A stretch of 64,000 nucleotides of DNA from Candidatus Acidiferrales bacterium (GTDB taxonomy: Bacteria; Bacteroidota; Ignavibacteria; Kryptoniales; JAKASW01): assembly GCA_035515795.1 (NCBI GenBank), contig DATJAY010000027.1, positions 62,001 through 126,000 on the forward strand, read 5' to 3'. The position numbers and the translations under genes were made by a program. Every line of letters starts with the position of its first letter. Position 1 is the stretch's first letter. The notes under the pieces were generated by a model. It was not told where the DNA came from. It ran no database searches and saw only the letters and a list, made by a program, of their open reading frames with translations. Of the stretch, positions 24,044-34,975 are shown in pieces.

Positions 24044-27000
24044 ATGGAAAAGGATTCCAGCAAGAAAACAATCGGAATCGGTCTGGTAGAACACATGGGT
24101 GATATCGTCGCGTGCGAGCCTGTTTCGCGTTACCTCCGCGGAGAATTTCCTGAGGCGCATATAGTATGGGTGGTGCGAAAGGAGTACAGGGAGTTGATAG
24201 ATACAAACCCAAATATCGACGAGACCCTCGTCGTAGGTTGCCTGACCGAATGGATACTTCTTTCCAAGACCGGAGTGTTTGATGAAATCTTTGATCTTCA
24301 TATTAACAAGAGAGTTTGCCCGACTTGCATGGTTCCACTGGAAAAAACGAGAGGAGAGTTAGACGTCGCGGAACTGACTTATTTTAACTATGGGAGTCTT
24401 CTTCAGGCATTTTCAATCGGGGCAGGATTGCCCGCGCTCGATGATCCCCCGAAGGTTTACATTCCTGACGCTGTCGTGTCGCGAGTCGATCAGCTCAATC
24501 TTCCCGCCGACTGTGTCGTGGTACATACTCTTACAAACGAAAGCGTCAAAGACTGGCAGGAAGCAAAATGGATTCAGCTCGCTTCCGAGATAACTCATAG
24601 CTTCGGCTTGGCCGTTGTGGAAGTGGGCATCAAACCTACCTTAGCAAATGGCGGACTCAAAAGCTACATCAATCTGTGCGGTAAACTTTCCATCCTTGAA
24701 ACGGCGGAAGTAATTCGCAGGAGCACAATTTTTATAGGAGTCGACAGCGGTCCCGCGCATCTCGCAAATGCCGTCGGAACCTTTGGAATAATATTATTGG
24801 GCAAATACAAAGTCTACGAGACTTATAATCCGTTCAGCGGGGACTACGGAAGCGGCATTAACTCTCACCTGGTCTTTTCGAAAGACGGCGTCTCAGAAAT
24901 AAAAACATTGGAAGTATTTAAAGTCTTCGGGCAATGCTTGACGCACGTGCTGAGAGGAAAACGGTTCAAAGGAATAATAAGAAACTACAGTTCCGAGATT
25001 CGGAAGGATATGGCAGCGAAGGAAGCAGGAGTGGGAAGACAGATAAGGGCAATTGCATTTCACCTGCCTCAGTTTCATCCGATTCCGGAAAATGACCGCT
25101 GGTGGGGAAAGGGGTTCACCGACTGGACAAATGCTTCAAAAGTGAAGCCGCTTTATCCAGGACATTACCAGCCACATATTCCCTCCGAGTTGGGTTTCTA
25201 CGACTTGCGTCTGAAGGAGGCAAGAAATTCGCAGGCCGAACTGGCGAAAGAACACGGGATAGAAGGGTTTTGCTACTGGCACTATTGGTTCGGCGGGAAA
25301 CAATTATTGCAGAGACCTGTGGATGAAATCATTTCAACCGGCGAACCAGATTTCAAATTCTGTCTCGCATGGGCAAATGAAAGCTGGAGCCGCCGATGGG
25401 ACGGCGAGAGCAAAGAAGTGTTGCAGGAGCAAGTCTACGGCGGTGAACCCGACGACACGAATCATTTCAACTATCTACGACATGCATTTCAAGATAAACG
25501 ATACATGACCGTCGAAGGAAAACCGCTCTTTCTGATTTACAGGCCAGCAGAACTGCCCGATCCTAAACGGACGCTCTCGCTCTGGAGAAAGCTGGCACAA
25601 GAGAACGGATTCAAAGGCCTGTACATCCTGGCCCTGAAGACGAAGTTCAGTAAACTGGAAACCGACTGGACTGATTTCGGATTCGACGGAGAGGTGATCC
25701 ATCATCCTAATTTTGACCCTCTGTTCGAAATAATGAACTACCAGCGTGCATTCTTAATGGAACGGAAATACATACCGCCAGGTTTGCCGAGAGAAAAGGA
25801 ATCATACCCGCTTAAGTTCGATTACGAAAACGCGGCGCCATTGTTGAAATTACACAACGATCGTCACCTCAAAAACGACCATGTCTATCCCACCGTGATG
25901 TGCTCGTGGGATCATAGTCCCAGAGTCGGGAAAAGGGCCGTCGTACTTACATCGCCTTCTCCGGAAGCGTATGGAAAATGGTTATCGTTAGAGGCTGAAA
26001 GACTTTCAAGCAGGGACCACGAGCATCGACTACTCTTCATCAATGCATGGAACGAATGGGCAGAAGGTATGTACCTCGAACCCGACTTGAGATTCGGAAG
26101 GGAATTCCTTGAATCAACAAAGGGAGCATTGACCGGACAACTCCATGAAGGAAATCGAAAATCGAAAGATCAGGAAATATTCGGCGACGTTGGAGCCGAC
26201 GACAAGAAAAATTCCATCGAGGTGCACATCAAGAAAGCAAGGGCGAGCAAAACAAACAAGGAATTTTCGAATGCTGAAAAAGAATATATCATGGCCCTCG
26301 TACAGGCTTCGATTGCGATCGGGCAGCTCATACACCTGTCCGCTTCGCAGAAAGAGAGCAAAATGTTCAAGACTCGCCTGCAAAACATGAAGGCCGTATC
26401 TGCCCAGCTCAATGGAGAGCTTGCGGAAATTTATTCCATGAAGGGCAGATTTGAAAAAGCCAACGCGGTTTTCCTCGAAGGGATCGACCTTGAACCGACG
26501 GCAGTGATCGCATCTTTCGAGACTGCCGAAGAAATGGTCAGGAGAGGTTATTTCTTAAGCAGCCTGCATCTTTTCCTTAACCTGCACGACAAAGCCCCAC
26601 GCGACGTGAAAGTCCTTCTTGCCTTGGGCTTTATTCTGTCGAAGATCGGAAAGGCTGACAAGGCGATAGAGGCATACGAAACGGTGCTGCTGTTGCAAAG
26701 AGATAACGCACAGGCCAAGCAGGCATTGGTTCGGTTGAAAACAATCAAACATAAAACTTTTGATGATGTGACTGCCGAACTTCCAAAATCTAGCGTACCA
26801 CCATCTATCTCAAAAAAGAGTGAGCTTCCGAATCAACCATTCAAAGAAGGTCACCTTGCAGACCGACTTCCTTCGATGCCAAGTACTGAGTTGGAGGGTA
26901 CGTTCTTTACCCATGATTCCGCGTCTCTAATAAATCGGCAGCTGGCTGACTTACTGATGAAACAGAACATAAAGGTTAAGCTGAAACCACTGGAGCCAGT

Positions 27001-28447
27001 GGACATTGCCATCAAAGCAAACGGGCTAAATCGTTACCGGCACTTAGTCAAAAGTACCAATCCGAGAGGCGAAAAGGCAGACGTTCATATTCGCAATAGT
27101 TGGCCGCCAAATCTAGATCCCCCGGATGACGGTCACTGGGTGATAATTCAACCGTGGGAGTTTGGCAGTCTGCCAAAAGACTGGGTGAGCGTTTTCTCCA
27201 ATGAGGTTGATGAAATTTGGGTCCCAAGCAATTACGTTCGCAAAGTCTATGTCGACAGCGGAGTCCCGAGCGAAAAGGTCATAGTAGTTCCGAATGGGAT
27301 TGATCCGAATATTTTCCGGCCTGACGCGAGACCGTTCCGTTTACAATCGAAGAAGCAGTTCAAATTCCTGTTTGTCGGAGGCACGATTCTTAGAAAAGGG
27401 ATCGACATTTTGCTTGATTCATACACCTCAACTTTCAATTCCTCAGACGATGTCTGCCTTGTAATCAAAGATTTTTGTGTAGACTCGTTTTACGAGGGAA
27501 TGACTTTCAGAGATAATGTGAACGAACTGAAACGAAAACCCGATTCTCCTGAAATCGAATACCTGGACAGAAACTTGACAGAAGAAGAGATCGCAGGACT
27601 TTATGTCTCGTGCGATGTATTAGTTCACCCGTATCGCGGAGAAGGGTTCGGATTGCCAATACTCGAATCCATGGCCTGCGGCACACCTCCGATGGTTACC
27701 AACGGAGGAGCCGCGCTGGATTTTTGCGACAATACAAACAGTATACTCGTGGATGCTTCCATCAAGCGGCTTCCCGGAAAGGAAATCGGCGGTAGAACCA
27801 CTGTCGACTACCCTTGGATCTATGAGATCGAGACGCGTGAACTGTCTTCCAAAATGCAGTGGGCTTTCGAACACAGGGAAGAGCTGAAGAAGCTGGGAGA
27901 AACCGCAAGCAAAACTATCAGGACAAACTGGTCTTGGGAGAAGGCAGCTGCGGTGGCAGCCGGCAGAATTATGAAATTGATTTCAAAACCCGTTGTTCGA
28001 TTGAAGCCGGCTACATCAACGAGCAGTTTCAAGGAGAGTTACGAGCATGCGCGAAACCTTGCGATCAACGGAAAGATTTCAGAATCGATGGAAATATTTG
28101 AGGAACTGTTAAGCGTGAATCCTGAACATGCCGGAGTGCTAAACGACCTTGGCGCACTTTACTTTCAGAAAGGTGACAAGGAAAAGGCAGTTCAATCATT
28201 TGAAAGAGCAGTTAAGTCGGATCCTCAGAACATCAGCGCACTGAAGAACCTTGCCGATCTTTACTTAGATGTCGGACGTGTCGCGGAGGCGACAAAAACC
28301 TATAAAGACATTTTGGCGATTACACCAAATGATTTTGAAGTAATACGACGAATTGCGTATGTCTGCTCTCTGCTCGGAAAAAACGAAGAGGCTGCATTTT
28401 TTTACTCGATGGCTGAACAAAAGAGTCAACCCGTGGACCACAAATGA
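24044..28447 (+). CDS. Giant glycan-assembly protein: GT9 + WbsX/GH99-like + TPR + GT4 + TPR
   Basis: A 1467-aa fusion. Residues 1-300 form a GT9 domain, ending with the donor-site segment FIGVDSGPAHLANAVGT. About 335-690 is a WbsX/GH99-like domain (IAFHLPQFHPIPENDRWWG, GFCYWHYWFGG, INAWNEWAEGMYLEPD), common in O-antigen loci. About 720-900 holds TPR repeats, about 960-1320 a GT4 domain (EVDEIWVPSNYV, VIVVPNGID, VHPYRGEGFGLPILESMACG), and 1345-1460 more TPR. No signal peptide, so it should act on the cytoplasmic side. The frame is continuous with no sign of an assembly-made fusion. UDP-galactopyranose mutase follows. Confidence 0.85.
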   Translation: MEKDSSKKTIGIGLVEHMGDIVACEPVSRYLRGEFPEAHIVWVVRKEYRELIDTNPNIDETLVVGCLTEWILLSKTGVFDEIFDLHINKRVCPTCMVPLEKTRGELDVAELTYFNYGSLLQAFSIGAGLPALDDPPKVYIPDAVVSRVDQLNLPADCVVVHTLTNESVKDWQEAKWIQLASEITHSFGLAVVEVGIKPTLANGGLKSYINLCGKLSILETAEVIRRSTIFIGVDSGPAHLANAVGTFGIILLGKYKVYETYNPFSGDYGSGINSHLVFSKDGVSEIKTLEVFKVFGQCLTHVLRGKRFKGIIRNYSSEIRKDMAAKEAGVGRQIRAIAFHLPQFHPIPENDRWWGKGFTDWTNASKVKPLYPGHYQPHIPSELGFYDLRLKEARNSQAELAKEHGIEGFCYWHYWFGGKQLLQRPVDEIISTGEPDFKFCLAWANESWSRRWDGESKEVLQEQVYGGEPDDTNHFNYLRHAFQDKRYMTVEGKPLFLIYRPAELPDPKRTLSLWRKLAQENGFKGLYILALKTKFSKLETDWTDFGFDGEVIHHPNFDPLFEIMNYQRAFLMERKYIPPGLPREKESYPLKFDYENAAPLLKLHNDRHLKNDHVYPTVMCSWDHSPRVGKRAVVLTSPSPEAYGKWLSLEAERLSSRDHEHRLLFINAWNEWAEGMYLEPDLRFGREFLESTKGALTGQLHEGNRKSKDQEIFGDVGADDKKNSIEVHIKKARASKTNKEFSNAEKEYIMALVQASIAIGQLIHLSASQKESKMFKTRLQNMKAVSAQLNGELAEIYSMKGRFEKANAVFLEGIDLEPTAVIASFETAEEMVRRGYFLSSLHLFLNLHDKAPRDVKVLLALGFILSKIGKADKAIEAYETVLLLQRDNAQAKQALVRLKTIKHKTFDDVTAELPKSSVPPSISKKSELPNQPFKEGHLADRLPSMPSTELEGTFFTHDSASLINRQLADLLMKQNIKVKLKPLEPVDIAIKANGLNRYRHLVKSTNPRGEKADVHIRNSWPPNLDPPDDGHWVIIQPWEFGSLPKDWVSVFSNEVDEIWVPSNYVRKVYVDSGVPSEKVIVVPNGIDPNIFRPDARPFRLQSKKQFKFLFVGGTILRKGIDILLDSYTSTFNSSDDVCLVIKDFCVDSFYEGMTFRDNVNELKRKPDSPEIEYLDRNLTEEEIAGLYVSCDVLVHPYRGEGFGLPILESMACGTPPMVTNGGAALDFCDNTNSILVDASIKRLPGKEIGGRTTVDYPWIYEIETRELSSKMQWAFEHREELKKLGETASKTIRTNWSWEKAAAVAAGRIMKLISKPVVRLKPATSTSSFKESYEHARNLAINGKISESMEIFEELLSVNPEHAGVLNDLGALYFQKGDKEKAVQSFERAVKSDPQNISALKNLADLYLDVGRVAEATKTYKDILAITPNDFEVIRRIAYVCSLLGKNEEAAFFYSMAEQKSQPVDHK

Positions 28448-28483
28448 TAAACGCTCTCATCAGAAACGAATCTACCATGACGA

Positions 28484-29644
28484 ATGATTTCAAATAGCTC
28501 TACATATGGCTGGATGATCGTCGGCTGCGGACTCACCGGCGCCACGCTAGCTGAGAGGATTGCCTCTCAATTGAACGAGCGTGTATTAATCATAGATAGA
28601 CGAAATCACATTGCAGGAAACGCTTACGATTTTTACGATGACTCGGGAATACTTGCAAGCAAATATGGCGCTCACATATTTCATACTCAGTCGAGGCAAG
28701 TCTGGAATTATGTGAATCGCTTTGCCAGGTTCAATAACTATGTACATTTTGTCGATGCCTTAGTGGATGGCAAATACTATTCGATTCCCGTCAATCTCGA
28801 CACCATCAACTCTTTTTATGAAATCGACCTTTCGGAGGAACAACTCCCGGCATTCATCGCACAGAAACGAGTACCGATTGACCATCCGAAAAATGCTGAG
28901 GAGGCCGTGATAAATAAGATTGGGTGGGAACTATACGAAGCTTTTTACAAGAACTACACAATAAAGCAATGGGGCCTCAATCCAACCGACTTAGATCCTG
29001 GAGTTACGCTAAGACTCCCCGTCAGAATGAATCGAGACAAACGGTATTTCTCCGACCCATGGCAGGGAATCCCAGTCGGCGGATACACGAAGATGGTCGA
29101 GGCAATGCTCCGCCATGAGAATATAGACGTAATACTTGATGTGGATTATCGCCAGATCTCCGAGCTTGTCAAATTCAAAAGAATGATTTTTACGGGAAGC
29201 ATCGACGAGTTCTTTAACTACGGGCTGGGAAAGCTCCCCTACCGCAGTCTCAGATTCGAATTTGAGACTCACGATCGTGAGCACTTTCAGCACATCGGGG
29301 TCGTCAATTATCCAAATAATTTCGACTACACAAGAATAGTCGAATATAAATTCTTGAATGAGCAGAGTGCTCCAAAGACCACAATCAGTTATGAATACCC
29401 GTGCTGGAACGACGCGGAGCCATACTACCCTGTTCCATCAAGTGACAGCCGATCGCTGTTTTCCAAGTACGGAGAAGCTGCTGACAAACTCAGCGCCATT
29501 TTCTTTTGCGGAAGACTCGGCACATATAATTATTACAACATGGATCAATGTATAGGTCAAGCTCTTCACTTATTCTCGACGCAGATAGCAAAAAAAGAAA
29601 AGTTGCACGTATCAACCAACAAATTGGTAAAGTTCGATGGATAA
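28484..29644 (+). CDS. glf: UDP-galactopyranose mutase
   Basis: A 386-aa flavoenzyme that converts UDP-galactopyranose to UDP-galactofuranose. The N-terminal FAD-binding motif reads MIVGCGLTGATLAERIA, followed by DRRNHIAGNAYDFYDDSGI and GAHIFHT; FYKNYTIKQWGLNP and RLPVRMNRDKRYFSDPWQG belong to the substrate pocket, and CGRLGTYNYYNMDQCIGQAL closes the FAD site. Length is normal. The next gene starts 8 bp before its stop, so it is embedded in the glycan operon and tells us that the glycan contains galactofuranose or a derivative. Confidence 0.95.
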   Translation: MISNSSTYGWMIVGCGLTGATLAERIASQLNERVLIIDRRNHIAGNAYDFYDDSGILASKYGAHIFHTQSRQVWNYVNRFARFNNYVHFVDALVDGKYYSIPVNLDTINSFYEIDLSEEQLPAFIAQKRVPIDHPKNAEEAVINKIGWELYEAFYKNYTIKQWGLNPTDLDPGVTLRLPVRMNRDKRYFSDPWQGIPVGGYTKMVEAMLRHENIDVILDVDYRQISELVKFKRMIFTGSIDEFFNYGLGKLPYRSLRFEFETHDREHFQHIGVVNYPNNFDYTRIVEYKFLNEQSAPKTTISYEYPCWNDAEPYYPVPSSDSRSLFSKYGEAADKLSAIFFCGRLGTYNYYNMDQCIGQALHLFSTQIAKKEKLHVSTNKLVKFDG

Positions 29645-32600
29645 CAGTATTCTAAGCCGAGACATCCCCGATCTTCACAGCTACATACGATGGAATTCGA
29701 TTTCTAAATACATCGACGACTCAATTTTGACGCTGGACGTTGGATGCAACGTCGGCACAATGTCGATCGAGATGGCTAAACGCTGCTCGGGGAAAGTCGT
29801 GGGAATAGATGTAGACCCGAAAGTCATCGCAAAGGCACAACAGAGGGCGGCGTCTTTTGGACTGTCCAATTGCGAATTTATGCCTGCCAGCGCAACTGAA
29901 TTGCCTTTTGCCAACGCGACGTTCGACAGGATTCTTCTAGCGGATGTTCTTGAGCACGTAATTGACGATCTCGGAATCATAAAGGAATGTTTCAGAGTCA
30001 TGAAGCCGGGAGGCAAGCTGATAATCAATGCTCCCCGGCCGAATTACTCTACGCTATTCAATAAAGCGTGGATCAGGAGCATCGGGCACGTTCGGGACGG
30101 ATATGAACTCGACGATATAAAGGGACTGACCTCGGGTCTATTCGACGTTGTTGAATTTGATTTCAATTCGCGAGCAAAGGAAGAGTTTGATGCATTCTAC
30201 AACAAAGGTTTTCAAAAAATAACTGACGAGCGCGTCCAAAAGACGATCGAACTCGAAAGCGATCTCTCTCGTGAGCCGTACGGATTAAGCGTTATGCTGA
30301 TTCGAAAAAACGATGCCGCACCCGTGACTCGGAAAATTCGCGTCCTGCATGTTGCGTGGGGACATCCTCCGAACATGGCGGCGGGTCCAATATACTATCT
30401 GCACCATCTCAGTCTCAGACAGAAAGCGAACGGACTGGACGTAGCGTGCTTCGTTGCGGGTCAGGCACCGCAGAAATCCGGTCAACCACCTTACATCGAC
30501 GATGATATCATAGATGGCCTTAAGTACTTCAAAGTGGAAAACAGACCGGCTCACTATTTCGACTGGTCAAATCCGAGGCGGGAGACTGAAAACAAAGAAA
30601 TCGAAAACTTATTTCAAAATGTCCTTCAAAAATGGCAGCCAGACATTGTTCACTTTCACAATCTCGTCGGACTGTCCATGTCTCTTCCCATAATTGCAAA
30701 GAAGTTCGACGCGGCAACTGTTCTCTCTGCACACAATTATTGGATGATGTGCTCAAGAGACGATTTGTTTGCCACCAATGAGTCTTCATGCCAAGGCCCC
30801 GGAGATGGGTCGCCATGCGCAAGTTGCATCGGGAACCCTGATGCCGTTGATGACTTGATGTATAGAACATCAAAGTCGAAAGAAATTCTGAATAACCATG
30901 TGGATCTGGTTCTCGCAGTTTCCGAGCGCGTTCGCGAGTTGTTTATTGAATTCGGCATGCCTGCAAACAAAATTGTGACCCAGCATATTGGTTCGATTGC
31001 CGCAGAAGTGAATTGGAACAATCTAGGTAAAAATAATAAGCATAGGTCAAAACCGAATACTCCTGTGAGGCTTGCATACTTCGGTACACTTTCATTGAGG
31101 AAAGGGGTACACCTGATCCTCGAAGCGGCAAAGCATCTGAAGGAATACGAAGGGCAGTTCATAATAGAGATATATGGAGGAGGCATAAATGAAAGTTACA
31201 GGGCAAGACTTGAAAACATCTTAAGATCAGAGCCGTTCCTGAATAGGGTAATTATTTTCAAAGGTGGTTATACCCAGCAGAACTTGCCTGCGTTGATGTG
31301 CGATATCGATGCAGTGATAATCCCGCCGTTGTGGGAAGACAACGGGCCTCAAACGGTGATGGAGACTCTAGGAGCCGGGATTCCAATAATTGGAGCCAGA
31401 ATGGGGGGCATTCCAGATTTTGTTACCGATGGAGAAAATGGTTTGCTCTTTCGCGGAGGCGACCCACTCGATCTGGCCGCCGCAATAAAGAAGATACTTG
31501 GCGATCCAGCAGTGCTCGCCAAATTCCGAAATGGAATTCATGCACCGTTGCCAATGGAGCAACATGTCTACGACCTTCACGAGAAATACCTCGAGCTGTT
31601 GAAAGGCAAGGCTCCGCGAGTGATCGATTCCGAAGAGCACAGGGAACTATACAATGCGGCCAGGACAATGATCGAAAGTGGAAATGCGCCGAAAGCCTTT
31701 GAGATTTTAAGAAAATTATTGCAGACTTCACCGGAGCATGCTGCAGGGCATAACGACATCGGCGTTTTGTATTTTCAAAGAGGTGAAATACAACCTGCAA
31801 AAAGACATCTCCAACGTTCCATCTCAGTGGCGCCGAATTACATAATCGCACAGAAGAATCTGGCAGAAGTATACGCAGCGGAAGGAAATTTCCAAACAGC
31901 CTTGGCACTCCTTCAGAAGATCTTTTCGGAAAACTCTCAGGATACCGAACCACTCATTTCTATCGCAAACATCTGTTTGAGAATTGGCAAAAAGGAAGAA
32001 GCCGTTTTTTTCTATAATAAAGTCCTTGGTATGTCGTCGAAGCCTGAGATCAAGAAGGAAATACTGCAAATCTTGGGTGCGCTCGATGCTAATGCGGATC
32101 GGTCGAAAGCTGGGGAGATGAAACATCGACCAAACGCTGAAACTCCGGCAGCATCGGTCTCTGTCATTGTCCTGGCGTACAACAAATTGGAATTCACGGG
32201 AAGATGCATACAATCCATTTTGTCCCGGGTACATTATGGAAACTATGAGATAATCGTCGTGGACAACGCATCGACCGATGGTACGCGAGAGTTCATGCTT
32301 AATCTCTCACGAAAAGTCGGGAACCTCAAGTATGTGCGGAACGAAACCAATGTCGGCTTTGTCGGCGGATGCAATGTCGGTGTTGAACACGCTTCAGGAG
32401 AGTACGTCCTCCTCCTCAACAACGACACAGTCGTTACCGAAGGTTGGCTGGAGTCTCTCATCGAATTTGCCATAAAGACACCGGATTGTGGAGCCGTTGG
32501 TTCGAAACTCATCTACCCGGACGGAAGATTACAGGAGGCAGGCGGAATAATTTTTTCCGACGGCAACGGCTGGAACTATGGAAAAGGAATGGACCCGACT

Positions 32601-34907
32601 CATCCGAAGTTCAACTTCGTCAGGGAAGTGGACTACGTCTCCGGCGCTTCCCTTATGGTGAGAAGAGACTTATGGAATAAGATAGGCGGCCTGGACAAAT
32701 TATTTTATCCTGCATACTTCGAAGATTCAGATTTATGTTTTGAAATTCGAAAGCGAGGCTACAAAGTATATTATGAACCTCATAGCGTGGCTATTCATTA
32801 TGAGGGCACCACGGCCGGAACCGATCTCAATGCAGGCGTGAAACAATTTCAACTTATCAACAAGCCAAAGTTTATCGAGAAGTGGAAGAGCGAACTAAGA
32901 GAACAATTTCCGTATGAGATACGGAACGTGGAAAATGCTTCTTCGAGAGGAATCGAAAAAAGAATTCTCGTTATCGATCCGTATCTACCGCTGTTCGATA
33001 GAGCCGCAGGGTCGCTGCATCTGTTCAATATTCTGAAAATTCTCAGGAAGATGAACTATCATATCACCTTCATTTCCGCAAATGGCGATTTGAAGGCTCG
33101 TTATCTGCCAATTCTTGAGGAAATGGGAATTGAAACCTTTGCCGGCGATCCCGACCTGACGGGGAACACCCGCGATAGAAAAATAGACTACCAGAAACTT
33201 TTTCAAGAAAGACAATTCGATTTCGCATTGATCGACTTCTGGTACCTCGCCGAGTATTACCTCCCTATGATAAAAAAGTTCTCGCCGCTCACGACCGTGA
33301 TAATCGACACCGAAGATGTACATTTTGTTCGCGAGATGCGGGAGGCTGAGTTAAAGAACGACATTGAGCTTAAGAAAACCGCCGTTGAAAATAAAAAGCG
33401 TGAGTTGGCGGTTTACAGCAAAACTGATAAGCTGTGGGTGGTGACGGAAGAAGACAAACGAGCTCTCGCGCAGGAATTGAGCAACAAGCCGATCGAAATC
33501 CGTCCCGTGATACATGAAATGCGGGAGGTGCAGAAGGGTTTCGAGAATAGAAGCGGAATTCTTTTTGTCGGCAACTTCAACCATACCCCTAATGCTGACG
33601 CCGTTGAATTTTTCTTGAAGGAAATCTTCCCGCTAGTGCTGAATTCCCTCCCGGATGTCCAATTGTACGTCGTTGGGAATAATTCCCGCAAAATATTTCG
33701 TTCATTGAACTCAAACAACGTTACGATTGTGGACTATGTGGAAGATCTTTCGGAATATTATGAAAAATGCAGAATATCGATCGCACCATTGAGATATGGA
33801 GCTGGCCTTAAAGGCAAAATCATAGAGTCGCTTTCATACGGAGTTCCCGTGGTCACCACTTCGATCGGTGCAGAGGGTACAGAACTGCAGGGTGGCCGGG
33901 AAATCATCATTGCCGACGATCCAACCGAAATGGCCGGGAAAATAGTGAGGGTGCTTTCGGATGGAGAATTCTGGGAAATGCTGTCGAAAAATGGATTGAA
34001 GAGAATGCAAGAAAGATGGTCCTTCACGGCAGGAGAAAGGAGGCTGAGAGAAATATTATCGCCTCCTCCAAAACATGAAAAGAGCCAGACGGACAAATCG
34101 ACGTCGATAATAATTCTCACCTACAATCAGCTGAAGTACACAAAGATCACTTTGGATAGCATAAGAAAGCACACGAAGGTCCCTTATGAAATAATCGTCG
34201 TCGATAACGCGTCATCAGATGGGACGGTCGAGTACTTGAAAACTCAAAGAGATTTACAAATTATTCTTAATGAAGAAAATCTTGGTTTTCCTGCTGGCTG
34301 CAATCAGGGAATCGAGAGAGCAAACGGCGATTACATTGTCCTCTTGAACAATGATGTAGTCGTGCCGAATAATTGGCTGGAGGGTCTTGTCGAGTGCGCG
34401 GAGAGCGACCCGAAGACCGGCGTCGTCGGTCCGATGAGCAATTGGATCAGCGGTTATCAGCTTGAGAAAAACTTCACTTACAAGAGGGTCAGCCAGCTGG
34501 ATGAATTCGCTGCCGATTACCGACGGCGAAATCGAAAGCGATGGATCGAGGTTCCAAGGATCGCCGGGTTTTGTATGCTTATCAAAAAGGACGTGATCGA
34601 CAAAATCGGCGGACTCGATACTGCCTATGGTATGGGTAACTGCGAGGACGACGATTTTTGCGTCCGTTCAAACTTGGCAGGGTTTAGGAATTTCATTGCG
34701 GGAGATGTTTTCGTCCATCACTTCGGCAGCAAGAGTTTTATGAATGACGGATTTGAAAAGTTTCAAGAGGTTCTTGAAGAAAAGAAGGCCGTCTTCCAGG
34801 ATAAGTGGGGAATTACACCATCTGAGCGTTGGATGGAAAAAAAAGAAATCCAAAAACGCTCAAGTGTATATGTACCTTTGAGGATGAAGGAAACGACTTT
34901 GGTTTGA
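29637..34907 (+). CDS. Giant glycan-assembly protein: methyltransferase + GT4 + TPR + GT2 + GT4-like + GT2
   Basis: A 1756-aa fusion with five catalytic-type domains. Residues 1-215: class I methyltransferase (LTLDVGCNVGTMSIEMA, ILLADVLEHV). About 235-650: GT4 (IRVLHVAWGHPP, YFGTLSLRKGVHLILEA). About 660-830: TPR. About 840-1090: GT2 (VSVIVLAYNKLEFTGRCI, IIVVDNASTDGT, LLLNNDTVV). About 1105-1475: a second GT4-like domain (GILFVGNFNHTPNADAV, APLRYGAGLKGKIIESL). About 1490-1740: a second GT2 (SIIILTYNQLKYTKITL, VLLNNDVVVPNNW). Both GT2 domains keep the D-x-D-like acidic pair and are probably active. It overlaps glf by 8 bp. Confidence 0.88.
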   Translation: MDNSILSRDIPDLHSYIRWNSISKYIDDSILTLDVGCNVGTMSIEMAKRCSGKVVGIDVDPKVIAKAQQRAASFGLSNCEFMPASATELPFANATFDRILLADVLEHVIDDLGIIKECFRVMKPGGKLIINAPRPNYSTLFNKAWIRSIGHVRDGYELDDIKGLTSGLFDVVEFDFNSRAKEEFDAFYNKGFQKITDERVQKTIELESDLSREPYGLSVMLIRKNDAAPVTRKIRVLHVAWGHPPNMAAGPIYYLHHLSLRQKANGLDVACFVAGQAPQKSGQPPYIDDDIIDGLKYFKVENRPAHYFDWSNPRRETENKEIENLFQNVLQKWQPDIVHFHNLVGLSMSLPIIAKKFDAATVLSAHNYWMMCSRDDLFATNESSCQGPGDGSPCASCIGNPDAVDDLMYRTSKSKEILNNHVDLVLAVSERVRELFIEFGMPANKIVTQHIGSIAAEVNWNNLGKNNKHRSKPNTPVRLAYFGTLSLRKGVHLILEAAKHLKEYEGQFIIEIYGGGINESYRARLENILRSEPFLNRVIIFKGGYTQQNLPALMCDIDAVIIPPLWEDNGPQTVMETLGAGIPIIGARMGGIPDFVTDGENGLLFRGGDPLDLAAAIKKILGDPAVLAKFRNGIHAPLPMEQHVYDLHEKYLELLKGKAPRVIDSEEHRELYNAARTMIESGNAPKAFEILRKLLQTSPEHAAGHNDIGVLYFQRGEIQPAKRHLQRSISVAPNYIIAQKNLAEVYAAEGNFQTALALLQKIFSENSQDTEPLISIANICLRIGKKEEAVFFYNKVLGMSSKPEIKKEILQILGALDANADRSKAGEMKHRPNAETPAASVSVIVLAYNKLEFTGRCIQSILSRVHYGNYEIIVVDNASTDGTREFMLNLSRKVGNLKYVRNETNVGFVGGCNVGVEHASGEYVLLLNNDTVVTEGWLESLIEFAIKTPDCGAVGSKLIYPDGRLQEAGGIIFSDGNGWNYGKGMDPTHPKFNFVREVDYVSGASLMVRRDLWNKIGGLDKLFYPAYFEDSDLCFEIRKRGYKVYYEPHSVAIHYEGTTAGTDLNAGVKQFQLINKPKFIEKWKSELREQFPYEIRNVENASSRGIEKRILVIDPYLPLFDRAAGSLHLFNILKILRKMNYHITFISANGDLKARYLPILEEMGIETFAGDPDLTGNTRDRKIDYQKLFQERQFDFALIDFWYLAEYYLPMIKKFSPLTTVIIDTEDVHFVREMREAELKNDIELKKTAVENKKRELAVYSKTDKLWVVTEEDKRALAQELSNKPIEIRPVIHEMREVQKGFENRSGILFVGNFNHTPNADAVEFFLKEIFPLVLNSLPDVQLYVVGNNSRKIFRSLNSNNVTIVDYVEDLSEYYEKCRISIAPLRYGAGLKGKIIESLSYGVPVVTTSIGAEGTELQGGREIIIADDPTEMAGKIVRVLSDGEFWEMLSKNGLKRMQERWSFTAGERRLREILSPPPKHEKSQTDKSTSIIILTYNQLKYTKITLDSIRKHTKVPYEIIVVDNASSDGTVEYLKTQRDLQIILNEENLGFPAGCNQGIERANGDYIVLLNNDVVVPNNWLEGLVECAESDPKTGVVGPMSNWISGYQLEKNFTYKRVSQLDEFAADYRRRNRKRWIEVPRIAGFCMLIKKDVIDKIGGLDTAYGMGNCEDDDFCVRSNLAGFRNFIAGDVFVHHFGSKSFMNDGFEKFQEVLEEKKAVFQDKWGITPSERWMEKKEIQKRSSVYVPLRMKETTLV

Positions 34908-34975
34908 TCGATACTCAAATCGCTCATTGTCTATCTGCGAGTCATTCTTTAAATTGTGTTTAAAAAGGTACAATA

